DNA from: a virus
Length of the DNA: 30,581 nucleotides
Strand: one strand, 5' to 3'
IMG/VR virus record: IMGVR_UViG_3300025892_000089
Coordinates: 1 to 30,581 of that record
How positions within the stretch are numbered: position 1 is the first letter of the stretch; each line of letters opens with the position of its first letter. Shown here piece by piece: positions 8,054 through 16,673 of the stretch. Made by a program: the position numbers and the translations under genes. The notes beneath the pieces are model-generated. The model did not search any database, was not told where the DNA came from, and was given only the letters and a program-made list of their open reading frames with translations.

Positions 8054-8828
8054 GCAGACATTTTCAGTCGATGATACATTGTACCGCGCGCAGGCTAAAA
8101 AGCTAGTCAAGCAGCTAAAGCTTGAAGAGGTCGAATTTGTCAAAGATCAGGCAGGATTGCTTGCTCAATTACTCGCCAAGGTGACACCGCCCTTTGATGG
8201 CTTTCCAAAAATGAGCGGGCGGCCAACGTACACGACGCCACGCGCATTGAAGGCAGGGCAAAAAGCAGTGCGCGCCGGATTCTTTTCTGCGGTCAAAAAG
8301 ATGGGCGCGCCAAATAAATGGGACGACAAGAACATCCGGGCTGCGATCAAGCGAGGCGATACGGCTTATTTAGAAGCGCGATTAAAGAACATGAAAGGCT
8401 CGAATAAGCACGGGCTGAAAGTCACGCAGTACAGCGACCGAACGCGCAACAATCAGCGCAACACGCGCGGGCGAGTCAATCGAGGCACGCAGCCAATCGT
8501 GATGTTGAATGATCGAGACGTGAACGCTGGACTGCGCCGGGCGCTCAATAATGTCGGCATCGCGAAAGCGTCCTTTGCAGAAGCGGCCGTCAAACTCGGT
8601 CGCAAATCGCCACCAAAGTGGATCGCCAGGCATTTTTCATTGGTCAACACGTCGGTCAATATTTCACGCACTCCTGCGCGCGTATCGTTTACCGCCAATG
8701 CCAAGGGGCTGGACGTTACCAATCGACGGACCAAGGCAGTCGAGCGTTTCCGGATGGTCGCAATGGTCAAACGATTGGAGCAGCTAGTGCGCGCGGAAGC
8801 GAAAAAAACAGGATTCAAAACACGATGA
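8046..8828 (+). CDS. Putative minor tail/neck protein (gpZ-position)
   Basis: A 260-residue, very basic protein. The N-terminus (LYRAQAKKLVKQLKLEEVEFVKDQAGLLAQLLAKVTPP) resembles the start of phage tail-completion proteins of the lambda Z/HK97 gp10 type, which work at the head-tail junction. Further on are Arg/Lys/Asn-rich segments (KVTQYSDRTRNNQRNTRGR). The C-terminus has the helix FRMVAMVKRLEQLVRAEAKK. Gene order (connector before, tail terminator candidate after) supports the call, but the family match is tentative. Confidence 0.55.
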   Translation: MSKQTFSVDDTLYRAQAKKLVKQLKLEEVEFVKDQAGLLAQLLAKVTPPFDGFPKMSGRPTYTTPRALKAGQKAVRAGFFSAVKKMGAPNKWDDKNIRAAIKRGDTAYLEARLKNMKGSNKHGLKVTQYSDRTRNNQRNTRGRVNRGTQPIVMLNDRDVNAGLRRALNNVGIAKASFAEAAVKLGRKSPPKWIARHFSLVNTSVNISRTPARVSFTANAKGLDVTNRRTKAVERFRMVAMVKRLEQLVRAEAKKTGFKTR

Positions 8829-9289
8829 ACATTCAAAATTACAACTTCGAGGGCGGGCTTGAGAGCGGCTTCAAATCGCTTTTCATCGCATCCGATGTGG
8901 AACTTCGCACAGCCGACGACATCGACGAGGGCGGGCTGCCAGACGAGTGCATTCGCTTTGAATTGGACACGGGCGGCCCGATCTCAAACGAACATCAAAA
9001 CGCTGATGGCGAATACGACAATTATGCCGGCACGTTTGAAATCGAGATCCGCACGCCACGAGTGACAGAAGAAGCGCCGGACGATCCAGTTGCATTCAAA
9101 AGTCGGCACGTCGAACTGGTCGCCAGAACTAGGCAGCTACTTGAAGAGATCGGCGCAACTGAAATCTCGACACATTGGCCCGCCGCGCACTCGCCCACGA
9201 AGATCAAGCCGACTGGCACATCGCGCGAAACAGACGCCGAGTTTCGGATCACAACGCTTTCTTACGAAGTCCAATTTCGCATCACTTGA
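8825..9289 (+). CDS. Putative tail terminator (gpU-position) protein
   Basis: A 154-residue protein starting at an ATGA overlap with the preceding gene (start 8825, not the longer frame). It is acidic and mixed alpha/beta: an N-terminal strand/loop region, the strand NYAGTFEIEIRTPRV, a helix AFKSRHVELVARTRQLLEE, and a C-terminal strand TTLSYEVQFRIT. That layout and the position just before the tail tube gene fit the proteins that cap the tail tube (lambda U type). No motif proves it. Confidence 0.55.
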   Translation: MNIQNYNFEGGLESGFKSLFIASDVELRTADDIDEGGLPDECIRFELDTGGPISNEHQNADGEYDNYAGTFEIEIRTPRVTEEAPDDPVAFKSRHVELVARTRQLLEEIGATEISTHWPAAHSPTKIKPTGTSRETDAEFRITTLSYEVQFRIT

Positions 9290-9310
9290 CATTGGCACGC
9301 CTTGTAAATC
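9286..9310 (+). promoter_or_regulatory. Late-region TTGACA-N13-TAAAT motif, copy 3
   Basis: TTGACA (9286-9291) overlaps the upstream stop codon and is followed after 13 nt by TAAATC (9305-9310). CTTGACATTG is shared exactly with copy 4 at 13611. It precedes the tail tube gene by 16 bp. Confidence 0.4.
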
Positions 9311-9325
9311 TAAACCCAAAAAATT

Positions 9326-9700
9326 ATGGCATTACCATCTACCGCACCAGCTAACTTTCCACAAGGCCTCGACGTTGTAACGATCAACGCAGTGGCCTAC
9401 ATTGCAGACGCAATCGACTTGCCGTCTGAGGTCACTCGTCTAATTTCGCGCACCGATGAAAACGGCGACTTTGCCGAATCGCAAACACGCCCATCATCTG
9501 AGCCGACCACCGGCTCGATGACATTGCAACGCGCATCAACCACGACGGCGCTGCCATCCGCAGGGCAAAGCTTTACACATGACTTTGACGCTAGTGGCAC
9601 GCCATCCACGCTTGAAGTGATGGATGTCAAAGTCAATCGTTCAAAGGACGAGGCAGACGTGTTTGAGATCGGCGTCAAAGTCGTCACTTACCAGGGCTAA
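9326..9700 (+). CDS. Putative major tail (tube) protein
   Basis: A 124-residue protein, Ser/Thr-rich and beta-rich, with strands such as SEVTRLISRTDENGDFAES, GSMTLQRAS and EADVFEIGVKVVTYQ. It lies after the tail terminator candidate and before the G/T-position genes and tape measure, exactly where lambda-like phages place the tube subunit. It is short compared with lambda V (246 residues) and would correspond to the tube domain alone. It is preceded by its own late motif and an A-rich leader, suggesting high expression. Confidence 0.65.
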   Translation: MALPSTAPANFPQGLDVVTINAVAYIADAIDLPSEVTRLISRTDENGDFAESQTRPSSEPTTGSMTLQRASTTTALPSAGQSFTHDFDASGTPSTLEVMDVKVNRSKDEADVFEIGVKVVTYQG

Positions 9701-9876
9701 TGTCTGACATTGTAGACATCACGCTATTGTCACAGCACCGCGTCTTTGGCTCATTACAAGCCGAGGGCGCGCAGTGCGCTGTGCATCTTGGCGTCGCTGA
9801 AAACTTGATCGAACGAGGAATTGCTGAATTTACGAATGAGCCTGCCGAAGACGACAACGACGACGGCGGCGAGTAA
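9700..9876 (+). CDS. Small acidic protein in tail-chaperone (gpG) position
   Basis: A 58-residue protein starting in the stop of the preceding gene (TAATG). The N-terminal part resembles short phage proteins of the form 'ITLLSQHRVFGSLQAEGA...LGVAENLIERGIAEF'. The tail is strongly acidic (EPAEDDNDDGGE). In lambda-like phages the pair G/GT sits here and helps assemble the tape measure. It overlaps the next gene by 41 nt in a +1 relation, so either independent starts or a frameshift product is possible. Confidence 0.6.
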   Translation: MSDIVDITLLSQHRVFGSLQAEGAQCAVHLGVAENLIERGIAEFTNEPAEDDNDDGGE

Positions 9877-10441
9877 CTACGCAGCAGTCAAAAAGAAGAT
9901 CGAACGAGATCGGCTCACGCCGTGGTCATCTGCGCCGGCGATGAAGATTGGACGCTTTGCCGTGCATCCTTTGTCGCTGCGCTCGATGACCGACCTCGAA
10001 CTGGCTGGCAACGCATTTGTCACACATGGCGACGCCATCGAGGGCGATGTTGCAGCGTACATTTGGCGGCACCATCCAGACTACGCGCCGGGGGCTGATG
10101 ACTCAAAATTTATCGCTCAACTCGGGCAGGAGTCAGACGTTACGGCGTTGGTGCTCGGCATTTACGAGCACCTGGGCGCCGCATTTAATGAGACGCCACA
10201 AGGCGCGTCATTTGGCGGCACGAAGTCTGACAATAGATTACCCGCGATTCCTTCGATCGCGTCGATTTGCCATGAATACGGCGCAGCATACAGCGTTGAT
10301 CCGCGAGAGGTTGCCGACATCGACCTGCGCATTGTTTTTCAATGCTGCCGGGCAATCCGAATGTCGTCGTCTGATATTAAATATTCCGAACCTAAAGAAC
10401 TGCGCCAGGCTAAGTCGGCGCTGCTAGAATCAAATGGCTAG
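9836..10441 (+). CDS. Hypothetical tail assembly protein (gpT-position)
   Basis: A 201-residue protein directly upstream of the tape measure gene, where tail assembly chaperones occur. It is mostly helical, with a threonine-rich N-terminus (KTTTTTAAS), a central segment RFAVHPLSLRSMTDLELAGNA and IWRHHPDYAPG, and C-terminal VADIDLRIVFQCCRAIRMSSSD. I do not recognise a family. ATG 9836 was chosen over the TTG at 9821; both lie inside the preceding gene. Its last 8 nt overlap the tape measure start at 10434. Confidence 0.6.
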   Translation: MSLPKTTTTTAASNYAAVKKKIERDRLTPWSSAPAMKIGRFAVHPLSLRSMTDLELAGNAFVTHGDAIEGDVAAYIWRHHPDYAPGADDSKFIAQLGQESDVTALVLGIYEHLGAAFNETPQGASFGGTKSDNRLPAIPSIASICHEYGAAYSVDPREVADIDLRIVFQCCRAIRMSSSDIKYSEPKELRQAKSALLESNG

Positions 10442-12062
10442 AGCATCCATACAAACAGACCTGAGCCTCGACACTACGCGCTTTCAACGCGGGCTGGCGA
10501 AGTCGCAGAAGAGTATCAAAAGCTTTGTTTCGAGCGGCGTAAAACAGTTCGGGGCATTGGCTGGCGCTGCCGGTCTGGGCGCAATGGCAAAGGCAGCGAT
10601 TGATCTTGGCAGTAAAATCTCTGACATGGCGGTGCAACTCAACATCGGCGCCACCGAGTTGCAGGTGCTGGAGTTCGCTGCACGCGAGGCGGGTGTCGAG
10701 GTCAGTGTGATGGAGCGCGCACTGCGCAACGTGCAACTGCGCACGCAAGAGGCGATCAATGGGAACAAGTCGTATGGCGAAGCGTTTAGACGGCTAGGCA
10801 TCGACATCAATACATTTAACAAGCTGCCGACAGAGAAGAAACTCGAAGCCGTGGCGGTCGCGCAGAGAAACGCAACAGATCAAACAGCGGCGTACAATGA
10901 CGTGGCAATCATCTTAGGGCAACGAGCAGGCCCGGCAATGCAGGAAGTGCTGCAAAACTTAGCAGGCCCCAAAGGATACGGCGGGCTAGAAGCAGCGGCG
11001 AAGCGAGCCAACGAAGTGATGAGCGATGAAGCCATTGCAAAAATGGACAAGGCCGCCGACACGATCGAAAGCTTTAAGCGCAAACTTACAGTATTATCAG
11101 CGGAGGTGCTTTCAGACTTTACTGACGGTCTGAAAATAATGGGCGGATGGCTTGATAAGATAAGAGGGAAGATGGAGGCATTCGACGAGTTCGAGGAGAT
11201 GGCGCAACAGTCACTTATGGCTCGGGGGGAATTTGAGAAGTTCGGCATTTTAGATAAAAAAATATTCGGCTTTCAATCGCAGCGCAGTAAAGAAAAACAA
11301 GCGCGCAATATGGCGAAGTTAAAAGTGCGCGCAGATGAATTGCGCGAAGCTTTCAAAAAGTTAAGTAAAGAAGAGCAAGCAGTCGCCAAGGGTGAACTTT
11401 TTCAGGAAATAAAAGGCAATGTAGGATCAAAAAATGACAAGTCTGTAAAAGCCATCGTCGAAAAAGAAGAATCGCGAAAAAAGAAGATCGAAGAGGTGCG
11501 CGACAGCATCGAACCCGACTTGGTAAAAGAAGCCGAAGACGGGCGAATTGCAGGCGAGGCGTATTCAACTGCATATTTTGAAGAATTTGAAGAGCAGGCA
11601 AAACGCACAAAAAGCGAGGTGCTGAGGGCTGATCTAAAAGGCGTCGGAAAAGAAAGAAAGCAGGCGCGGCGCTTTGGCGATTGGGGTAAAGATAAAGAAT
11701 TAAGGCAGCAGGAATCTGATTTGCGTCGAGATATTAGCAAAACAAGAGACGCCGAACGTGCTGCCCGACTGCGCGCAAGATTAGGAGGCACCAGTGATCA
11801 GGGCGGGGCGGGCGCGATGCCTGCGAACGGAGCTAGAAACTTGGCTGGTGCTGACTTTCAAACAAAGTCGATTGAACTACAAACAAACATCAAGGACTTG
11901 ATGGAGCCGATCTCTAAGCACTACGTCGAAAACTCCAACGACTCGCTGCAACGTGATTCTTACAAGAGTCAGATTGATTTATACAAATTGGCGGAGACTC
12001 AATCTGAGGACATCAAACAAATAGTCACTCGCCTCGACCGCCTCGACCAAGCACTTCGATAA
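10434..12062 (+). CDS. Tape measure protein
   Basis: A 542-residue protein, short for a tape measure, which suggests a short tail. The N-terminus (TDLSLDTTRFQRGLAKSQKS) is the classic start of these proteins, followed by the Gly/Ala-rich hydrophobic stretch GALAGAAGLGAMAKAAID and long helices (EVSVMERALRNVQLRTQEA, PAMQEVLQNLAG). From about residue 230 it becomes highly charged coiled coil (KEEQAVAKGELFQ, EKEESRKKKIEEV). The C-terminus ends in the helix EDIKQIVTRLDRLDQAL. Position and composition make the call secure even without a catalytic domain. Confidence 0.85.
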   Translation: MARASIQTDLSLDTTRFQRGLAKSQKSIKSFVSSGVKQFGALAGAAGLGAMAKAAIDLGSKISDMAVQLNIGATELQVLEFAAREAGVEVSVMERALRNVQLRTQEAINGNKSYGEAFRRLGIDINTFNKLPTEKKLEAVAVAQRNATDQTAAYNDVAIILGQRAGPAMQEVLQNLAGPKGYGGLEAAAKRANEVMSDEAIAKMDKAADTIESFKRKLTVLSAEVLSDFTDGLKIMGGWLDKIRGKMEAFDEFEEMAQQSLMARGEFEKFGILDKKIFGFQSQRSKEKQARNMAKLKVRADELREAFKKLSKEEQAVAKGELFQEIKGNVGSKNDKSVKAIVEKEESRKKKIEEVRDSIEPDLVKEAEDGRIAGEAYSTAYFEEFEEQAKRTKSEVLRADLKGVGKERKQARRFGDWGKDKELRQQESDLRRDISKTRDAERAARLRARLGGTSDQGGAGAMPANGARNLAGADFQTKSIELQTNIKDLMEPISKHYVENSNDSLQRDSYKSQIDLYKLAETQSEDIKQIVTRLDRLDQALR

Positions 12063-12063
12063 T

Positions 12064-13083
12064 ATGTCACTACCATCAACAGTCACAGGCACAGCATTCT
12101 CAACAGCAACCTGTACGGGCGGCTATAAAACATTCCCATTTCGCGACAACGGCGACACGACGACGGCTGTTTATTATCACGAAATGCGCGTCACTACTGA
12201 AGACTACGCTTGCCTTTCAGACGATGATACGATGACGAGTGCCACGCAAAAGCCAAAGCGCTCGCCATTCGCTGATGATGCAGACGCGTATTATGTGGGC
12301 GATCAGTCAGTGTCCAACGGAGGCGACGGGTGGACGACTTTCATTCGAGTATTTGCACACATTCCGCAGACTCGATATGATCCGACCGGGCTTTATGCGT
12401 TTGACTTTTCAGGCGTGACAACGACGTCATCGAACACTGACACGACCGTTCACAATTACACGATGAGCATTTCATCGACAGGATGGAACGCCTACTATAC
12501 GAGTCCAAACAGATGGGCATACGGTGAATCACTCGGCGAGGGTAATGTTTTCATTGGTTCTACATCGGGCGACATTTCAAAGCTCGCCGTTGGTAATTCG
12601 TTCACTGTCACGGTGACGCCTACTTTGGTTTATTATAGAACTAGCGCGCGCAATCCGGAAAGTAAAAGCACATTCACTGCGACTATTATCGCAATAAGCG
12701 GAACTATCGTGACCATGCGTGCGGATAGGTTTTACCTTCAATATATATACGAAGAATTATACAGCACAAATCCGACGTCATTGGGATTTAGTAAAACCGT
12801 CGTCACAAACACATCAACAACAACTGACGGGCAAATTGAAACAAGAAACTCGCCGTCACGCGAAGTGAAAACGTACGTCAAAACAAATGATCCGACGACA
12901 GAAGTGCTGACCAATATGACGCAACTGCCAGACAGTTTGAGCGCCAGCACGACGCCGACGCTTGATGCATACAATCAAATGGTCATTGATGGAGATTACT
13001 TAAACGGCGCCCCGGAAACGATCCGCCGCTATATGGGCAACATTTATGAAAAGTCATTGATTCAAGTGCGGGCGATCAACTGA
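12064..13083 (+). CDS. Hypothetical tail protein
   Basis: A 339-residue Ser/Thr-rich, beta-rich protein starting 1 bp after the tape measure stop. Segments such as TTVHNYTMSISSTGWNAYY, VGNSFTVTVTPTLVYYRTS and FTATIIAISGTIVTMRADRF look like virion beta-structure. No known domain is recognised. Its place between the tape measure and the receptor-binding gene suggests a distal tail or baseplate component. Its base composition in the middle (12600-12850) is more AT-rich than neighbouring genes. Confidence 0.6.
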   Translation: MSLPSTVTGTAFSTATCTGGYKTFPFRDNGDTTTAVYYHEMRVTTEDYACLSDDDTMTSATQKPKRSPFADDADAYYVGDQSVSNGGDGWTTFIRVFAHIPQTRYDPTGLYAFDFSGVTTTSSNTDTTVHNYTMSISSTGWNAYYTSPNRWAYGESLGEGNVFIGSTSGDISKLAVGNSFTVTVTPTLVYYRTSARNPESKSTFTATIIAISGTIVTMRADRFYLQYIYEELYSTNPTSLGFSKTVVTNTSTTTDGQIETRNSPSREVKTYVKTNDPTTEVLTNMTQLPDSLSASTTPTLDAYNQMVIDGDYLNGAPETIRRYMGNIYEKSLIQVRAIN

Positions 13084-13607
13084 TGTTTGTTTCAAACAAT
13101 GGCAAGCGAGCGAGGACGAAACTAGCCGAGATACTGGTTCGCATGGATTACGATATGCCGAAATGCTTGAGAGCAGTGTCTTACCCGGCGCCTCGGACTG
13201 TTCGACTGTTCACGCAGGCGCAAGACTTCGCAAAGGGTCACATCGGCGGCACTATAAGCCAAGGGATCGACATCGGGCGCACCGTGAGCTGCTATCAGCA
13301 AAAAGAAGACCAGCACAGGCATTTCAGAACAGGCGACACCGTAGTCGAAACGGCGGTAATAAATGACGGCGAGGGCGAGTGGTTTATCCGGGCGAGCCGC
13401 TTGGATGTTCAGTATTCCGATATGACTTCAAGGGCGCTGGCCTTTGGAAGTTATCAAAGCGGAGACGGCGAAACATCGTCCAGAGTTCCGGCTGTGCACC
13501 TTTCCAGATTGCCGGCGCCGAATGGCTGGCCAGTGCCTGAGTTCTTAAAGAATCCAATCACCTCGGTCGAGCTGAACGATTCATTTTATTCTGAGCCGGG
13601 GTACTAG
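13083..13607 (+). CDS. Hypothetical tail tip-region protein
   Basis: A 174-residue protein whose ATG overlaps the preceding stop (TGATG). Recognisable content is limited: a basic N-terminus (NNGKRARTKLAEILVRMDYD), a beta-rich middle (TVVETAVINDGEGEWFIRAS) and the C-terminal LSRLPAPNGWPVPEFLKNP. It belongs to the tail module by position. I cannot assign a function. Confidence 0.55.
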   Translation: MFVSNNGKRARTKLAEILVRMDYDMPKCLRAVSYPAPRTVRLFTQAQDFAKGHIGGTISQGIDIGRTVSCYQQKEDQHRHFRTGDTVVETAVINDGEGEWFIRASRLDVQYSDMTSRALAFGSYQSGDGETSSRVPAVHLSRLPAPNGWPVPEFLKNPITSVELNDSFYSEPGY

Positions 13608-13610
13608 CAC

Positions 13611-13635
13611 TTGACATTGTGCCTCTTAATAATAT
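13611..13635 (+). promoter_or_regulatory. Late-region TTGACA-N13-TAATAT motif, copy 4
   Basis: TTGACA (13611-13616) is followed after 13 nt by TAATAT (13630-13635), touching the start codon at 13634. It lies 4 bp after a stop codon, as in the other copies. Confidence 0.4.
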
Positions 13636-13939
13636 GGCACAAACTTATAATCTCACCAGCAATTCATCGACCGGCACATTGCCGATCAAGGGCAAGCTGA
13701 ATGTCGCCGCGTTCGGCACATTCAGTGGCGGGGCGCTTGCCTTTGAACTTTCCTACGATGGCGGAAACACTTGGTTTGCAGCGACCGACAGTTTAGGCGA
13801 TGCAGCTACAATTACAGCAAATGGCGCGCTTAATATCGAAGTAGGCATGGCTGACTTCCGTTTGACGTTATCCGGAGCAACGTCGCCGAACATCACTATT
13901 GTCGTCACGGGCGTGTTGAAAACTTCCAAGCTTCAATAA
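13634..13939 (+). CDS. Small beta-sandwich virion protein
   Basis: A 101-residue protein with alternating strands: AQTYNLTSNSSTGTLPIKG, LAFELSYDGGNTWFAATDS, ADFRLTLSGATSPNITIVV. The 'LSYDGGNTW' pattern is common in small phage beta-sandwich proteins that decorate virions or accompany fibres. The function is inferred. ATG 13634 was preferred over the in-frame GTG at 13619 because of the late motif spacing. Confidence 0.6.
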   Translation: MAQTYNLTSNSSTGTLPIKGKLNVAAFGTFSGGALAFELSYDGGNTWFAATDSLGDAATITANGALNIEVGMADFRLTLSGATSPNITIVVTGVLKTSKLQ

Positions 13940-13943
13940 TTAT

Positions 13944-14111
13944 ATGATTCGTAACCAGGTCAATGCGGTCGCGTCGCCAGTCGTGACGCCGGTAGTGCAT
14001 GGCGCAGCGCGGCGTCGTGGCGTCGATAATTACCTGCGCACAGGTTCGACATCCTTATTTCGGCGGCCTGGTGGCGTGTCTTTGTACAAGCGACCATTTC
14101 GCTCATCTTAA
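13944..14111 (+). CDS. Small basic hypothetical protein
   Basis: A 55-residue protein fitting exactly between the genes at 13634 and 14124 (spacing 4 and 12 bp). It is rich in Arg and Val, with HGAARRRGVDNYLRTG and LFRRPGGVSLYKRPFRSS. No family is recognised. Tight packing is the main evidence that it is real. Confidence 0.55.
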   Translation: MIRNQVNAVASPVVTPVVHGAARRRGVDNYLRTGSTSLFRRPGGVSLYKRPFRSS

Positions 14112-14123
14112 CCTTTTTAAATT

Positions 14124-15815
14124 ATGGCAGATTTCACAGTATCTACTGACATTGATGCACTCATGCGGAGTGCTGACAATGCAGCAATCAAAACACAACT
14201 CGGCATCCTTTCCCCTGAAGCCATCCTGAATCCACTCGTGGAAGGCCAAGGGCTTCTCAACTCGTTCACAGGCTCAGCAGCAGCCTACAGCTTGCGGGAT
14301 CTAAACAAGACGAATCCCGATGTCGTCGAGGTTCGCCGAGCTAGCGACGAGACATCACGGGTCTTCAAAGCCAATGAGATCGGCAGTACGCTGGAGAACT
14401 GGGTGAATGCCGAGGTTGCGTTGCCTTTGGATACAGCAAGCGGTGCAGCAGCAGCGTACAGCCTGCGCAATCTAAGCACATCATACAGCGGCAACGTGGT
14501 GGATGTTAGACGTTCTAGCGATGACACGGAGGCGAGCTTCACAGCTGCCGAGGTCGCTGGGAGTACTATGGTTAACTGGGTAGGAGTAGGGAATGACGGC
14601 CACGTAACCAAATGGTACGACCAATCGGGCAACAACAACCACGCAGTGCAAGCAACACCTGCGAGCCAGCCAAAGATTGTTGATGGTGGGACTCTGGTGG
14701 ACGGGATGAAGTTTGATGGGGGGCAATCGTTAGTTAAAACTACATTTACACAAGGTCAATTGAGCCAGCCTAACACAGCATTTGCAGTTAGTAAGATGCC
14801 GAACATTGGGGTTTCGGAATATATTTTTGATAGTGCTAATGCAGCATCAAGGAATACTCTATACACGGCAGCGTCTGCTTATAAATTCTATGCTGGAACT
14901 AACCAAACAATAGCGAATCAGGATATTAACCAGCATTTGTTTACTGCGTTATTCAATACAACCAATTCGGATGCTTATGTCGATGGGGTGATTGGAGCGT
15001 CAAGTGTAGATGTCGGCACTGTGGGCATGGATGGCATAACGATTGCTTCGAGTAATTCTAACCATAGTCATCTAAACGGCACCATCAGCGAGATCATCAT
15101 CTACGACTCCGACCAGACGGACAACCGAAAGGCCATCGAGTCCAACATAGCAGACTACCACGGCAACATCGACCTGCCAGCTGGGTTCGACTCAGGCAAT
15201 AACGAGGTGGATGGATTCGTTGCTACGTGGTACGACCAGAGCGGCAACGGCAACAATGCAACGCAGCCAGTATCGACCAGTCAGCCTAAGATTGTTGAGG
15301 GTGGCGTGCTGGTGACCTACAACGGGCAGACGTGCATTAGCAATCATGCAGCGAACAGCGGTATCTTTCTTCAGTCCGCAGCCACTCTAAAGGGTTCGAC
15401 GATTGATATATTCGCTACATTTGGTGCGGCTTCTACTGAGTTAGAAGGTTTATTGGTTGGGGCTGTTGGTGGCCCTGGTACTTACATAGGCGCAATAGGT
15501 GATAATAACAGTTCGACTCAACTTTGCGAAAATGCGACAGCGTTATTTAGAAAGAATGGTGCAGATTTCACGGGAAGCACTAGAGATGACCTGCACACAG
15601 CTTATCACAGTGATGCGATTGCCCTGCTGAATATAAACGGCACTACTACGAACGAGCCAAACTGGGACGGAGATACTATGCCGTTTTCCTATAACGACGG
15701 GCTATCCTTCTCTGCCAAGTGCTATTACTCCGAATTCATCATCTACGACTCCGACCAATCGGCATTCCGCACAAACATCGAGTTTAACATCAACAACGCT
15801 TACAGCATTTACTAG
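14124..15815 (+). CDS. Tail fibre/receptor-binding protein with duplicated lectin-like modules
   Basis: A 563-residue protein. Near residues 52-70 and again 110-130 there is the repeat AAAYSLR(D/N)L followed by VV(E/D)VRR(A/S)S, the pattern of the arabinofuranosidase-B catalytic-like fold often found in virion proteins. The motif WYDQSGNNNHA/WYDQSGNGNNA with SQPKIV occurs twice (about 170 and 370), and EIIIYDSDQ/EFIIYDSDQ twice (about 325 and 545), outlining two concanavalin-like modules. These are expected to bind host surface glycans. The second halves of the modules are more AT-rich than the rest of the phage, suggesting domain exchange. The next gene is its likely chaperone. Confidence 0.78.
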   Translation: MADFTVSTDIDALMRSADNAAIKTQLGILSPEAILNPLVEGQGLLNSFTGSAAAYSLRDLNKTNPDVVEVRRASDETSRVFKANEIGSTLENWVNAEVALPLDTASGAAAAYSLRNLSTSYSGNVVDVRRSSDDTEASFTAAEVAGSTMVNWVGVGNDGHVTKWYDQSGNNNHAVQATPASQPKIVDGGTLVDGMKFDGGQSLVKTTFTQGQLSQPNTAFAVSKMPNIGVSEYIFDSANAASRNTLYTAASAYKFYAGTNQTIANQDINQHLFTALFNTTNSDAYVDGVIGASSVDVGTVGMDGITIASSNSNHSHLNGTISEIIIYDSDQTDNRKAIESNIADYHGNIDLPAGFDSGNNEVDGFVATWYDQSGNGNNATQPVSTSQPKIVEGGVLVTYNGQTCISNHAANSGIFLQSAATLKGSTIDIFATFGAASTELEGLLVGAVGGPGTYIGAIGDNNSSTQLCENATALFRKNGADFTGSTRDDLHTAYHSDAIALLNINGTTTNEPNWDGDTMPFSYNDGLSFSAKCYYSEFIIYDSDQSAFRTNIEFNINNAYSIY

Positions 15816-15817
15816 AC

Positions 15818-16231
15818 ATGAATCTCATTCTATCAGCTCCCTCTATCGAATACGCACAGGCAGTCAGCCATGAACTGTGGATGCTGGCACGTCCTCGGGA
15901 ATACTCTCAGTTTGAGACCAGTCAGTTCTACTGCGGTTCGTTTGCTCATCCAGACGGCACCAAAGTCGCCATCGGCCCTATCGACGGCACACAGCGTGTG
16001 CACATCAATGCGCACGAGATTACATTCGTTGATCTTATCGACGCAGCGATCACGGCCGAGGAACGCCAAGACATCATTGACGCTATCAACTCAGCCAAGG
16101 GCAGCAGCATCAGCGTCCAAGAGATGATCGAGGGAATACCAAGCCTTGCTGGTAGTCTCATCACTACCGAGCAAATGAAAACAGACGGGTGGTTCGACGA
16201 GCCTGAGGTCGAAGACATCGTAGACGTATGA
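15818..16231 (+). CDS. Putative fibre-associated protein or chaperone
   Basis: A 137-residue protein starting 2 bp after the fibre gene. The first half is a beta-rich segment (YCGSFAHPDGTKVAIGPIDG, then VHINAHEITFVDLIDAAIT) and the second half is helical and acidic (EERQDIIDAINSAKG, GWFDEPEVEDIVDV). Short genes directly after a fibre commonly encode fibre assembly chaperones. No family motif proves it here. Confidence 0.5.
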   Translation: MNLILSAPSIEYAQAVSHELWMLARPREYSQFETSQFYCGSFAHPDGTKVAIGPIDGTQRVHINAHEITFVDLIDAAITAEERQDIIDAINSAKGSSISVQEMIEGIPSLAGSLITTEQMKTDGWFDEPEVEDIVDV

Positions 16232-16665
16232 AGCACTTACTCCTAGCAGCAGTACTACTGGTGGCGAATATAGTATCCGCCGCTCATCTAAAAGACTACG
16301 ACAAGGGACTGATCGAAAGAAGCAGAACCACGTCGTTCTCTGGTGATGGTCGGCGGTCTATTCGCTTAGACTGCACCTCTCCAATCGTGATACAGTCTAA
16401 CTACGGCTCGGTACTCGTTACCGGACGTGGGTGGAAGTTTGACAAGGACACCATATTTGAATCCGACCTGCCACTGACTATGCACCAAGAGTTAAGTGAG
16501 GATGCCGTGCTGACAATCGTCGGCGAGCATCAAGGGAATGAGTACCGCGTCGAGTTCATCAAGCACTACCAAGCGGAGAAATTGAACCTTCGCCTCATTG
16601 CTGTCAAGCCGCACGAATTTGACGGCGTAACCTTCTGTCCTATCTGCCGCCCTCACTTATTCTAA
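16228..16665 (+). CDS. Secreted hypothetical protein with signal peptide
   Basis: A 145-residue protein with a clear signal peptide: KHLLLAAVLLVANIVSAA (residues 2-19), probable cleavage after SAA. The mature part is beta-rich (SIRLDCTSPIVIQSNYGSV, AVLTIVGEHQG) and ends FCPICRPHLF with a CxxC. It overlaps the preceding gene by 4 nt and opens the lysis region. Role unknown; a periplasmic lysis or superinfection function would fit but is not shown. Confidence 0.6.
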   Translation: MKHLLLAAVLLVANIVSAAHLKDYDKGLIERSRTTSFSGDGRRSIRLDCTSPIVIQSNYGSVLVTGRGWKFDKDTIFESDLPLTMHQELSEDAVLTIVGEHQGNEYRVEFIKHYQAEKLNLRLIAVKPHEFDGVTFCPICRPHLF

Positions 16666-16673
16666 TATGAAAA

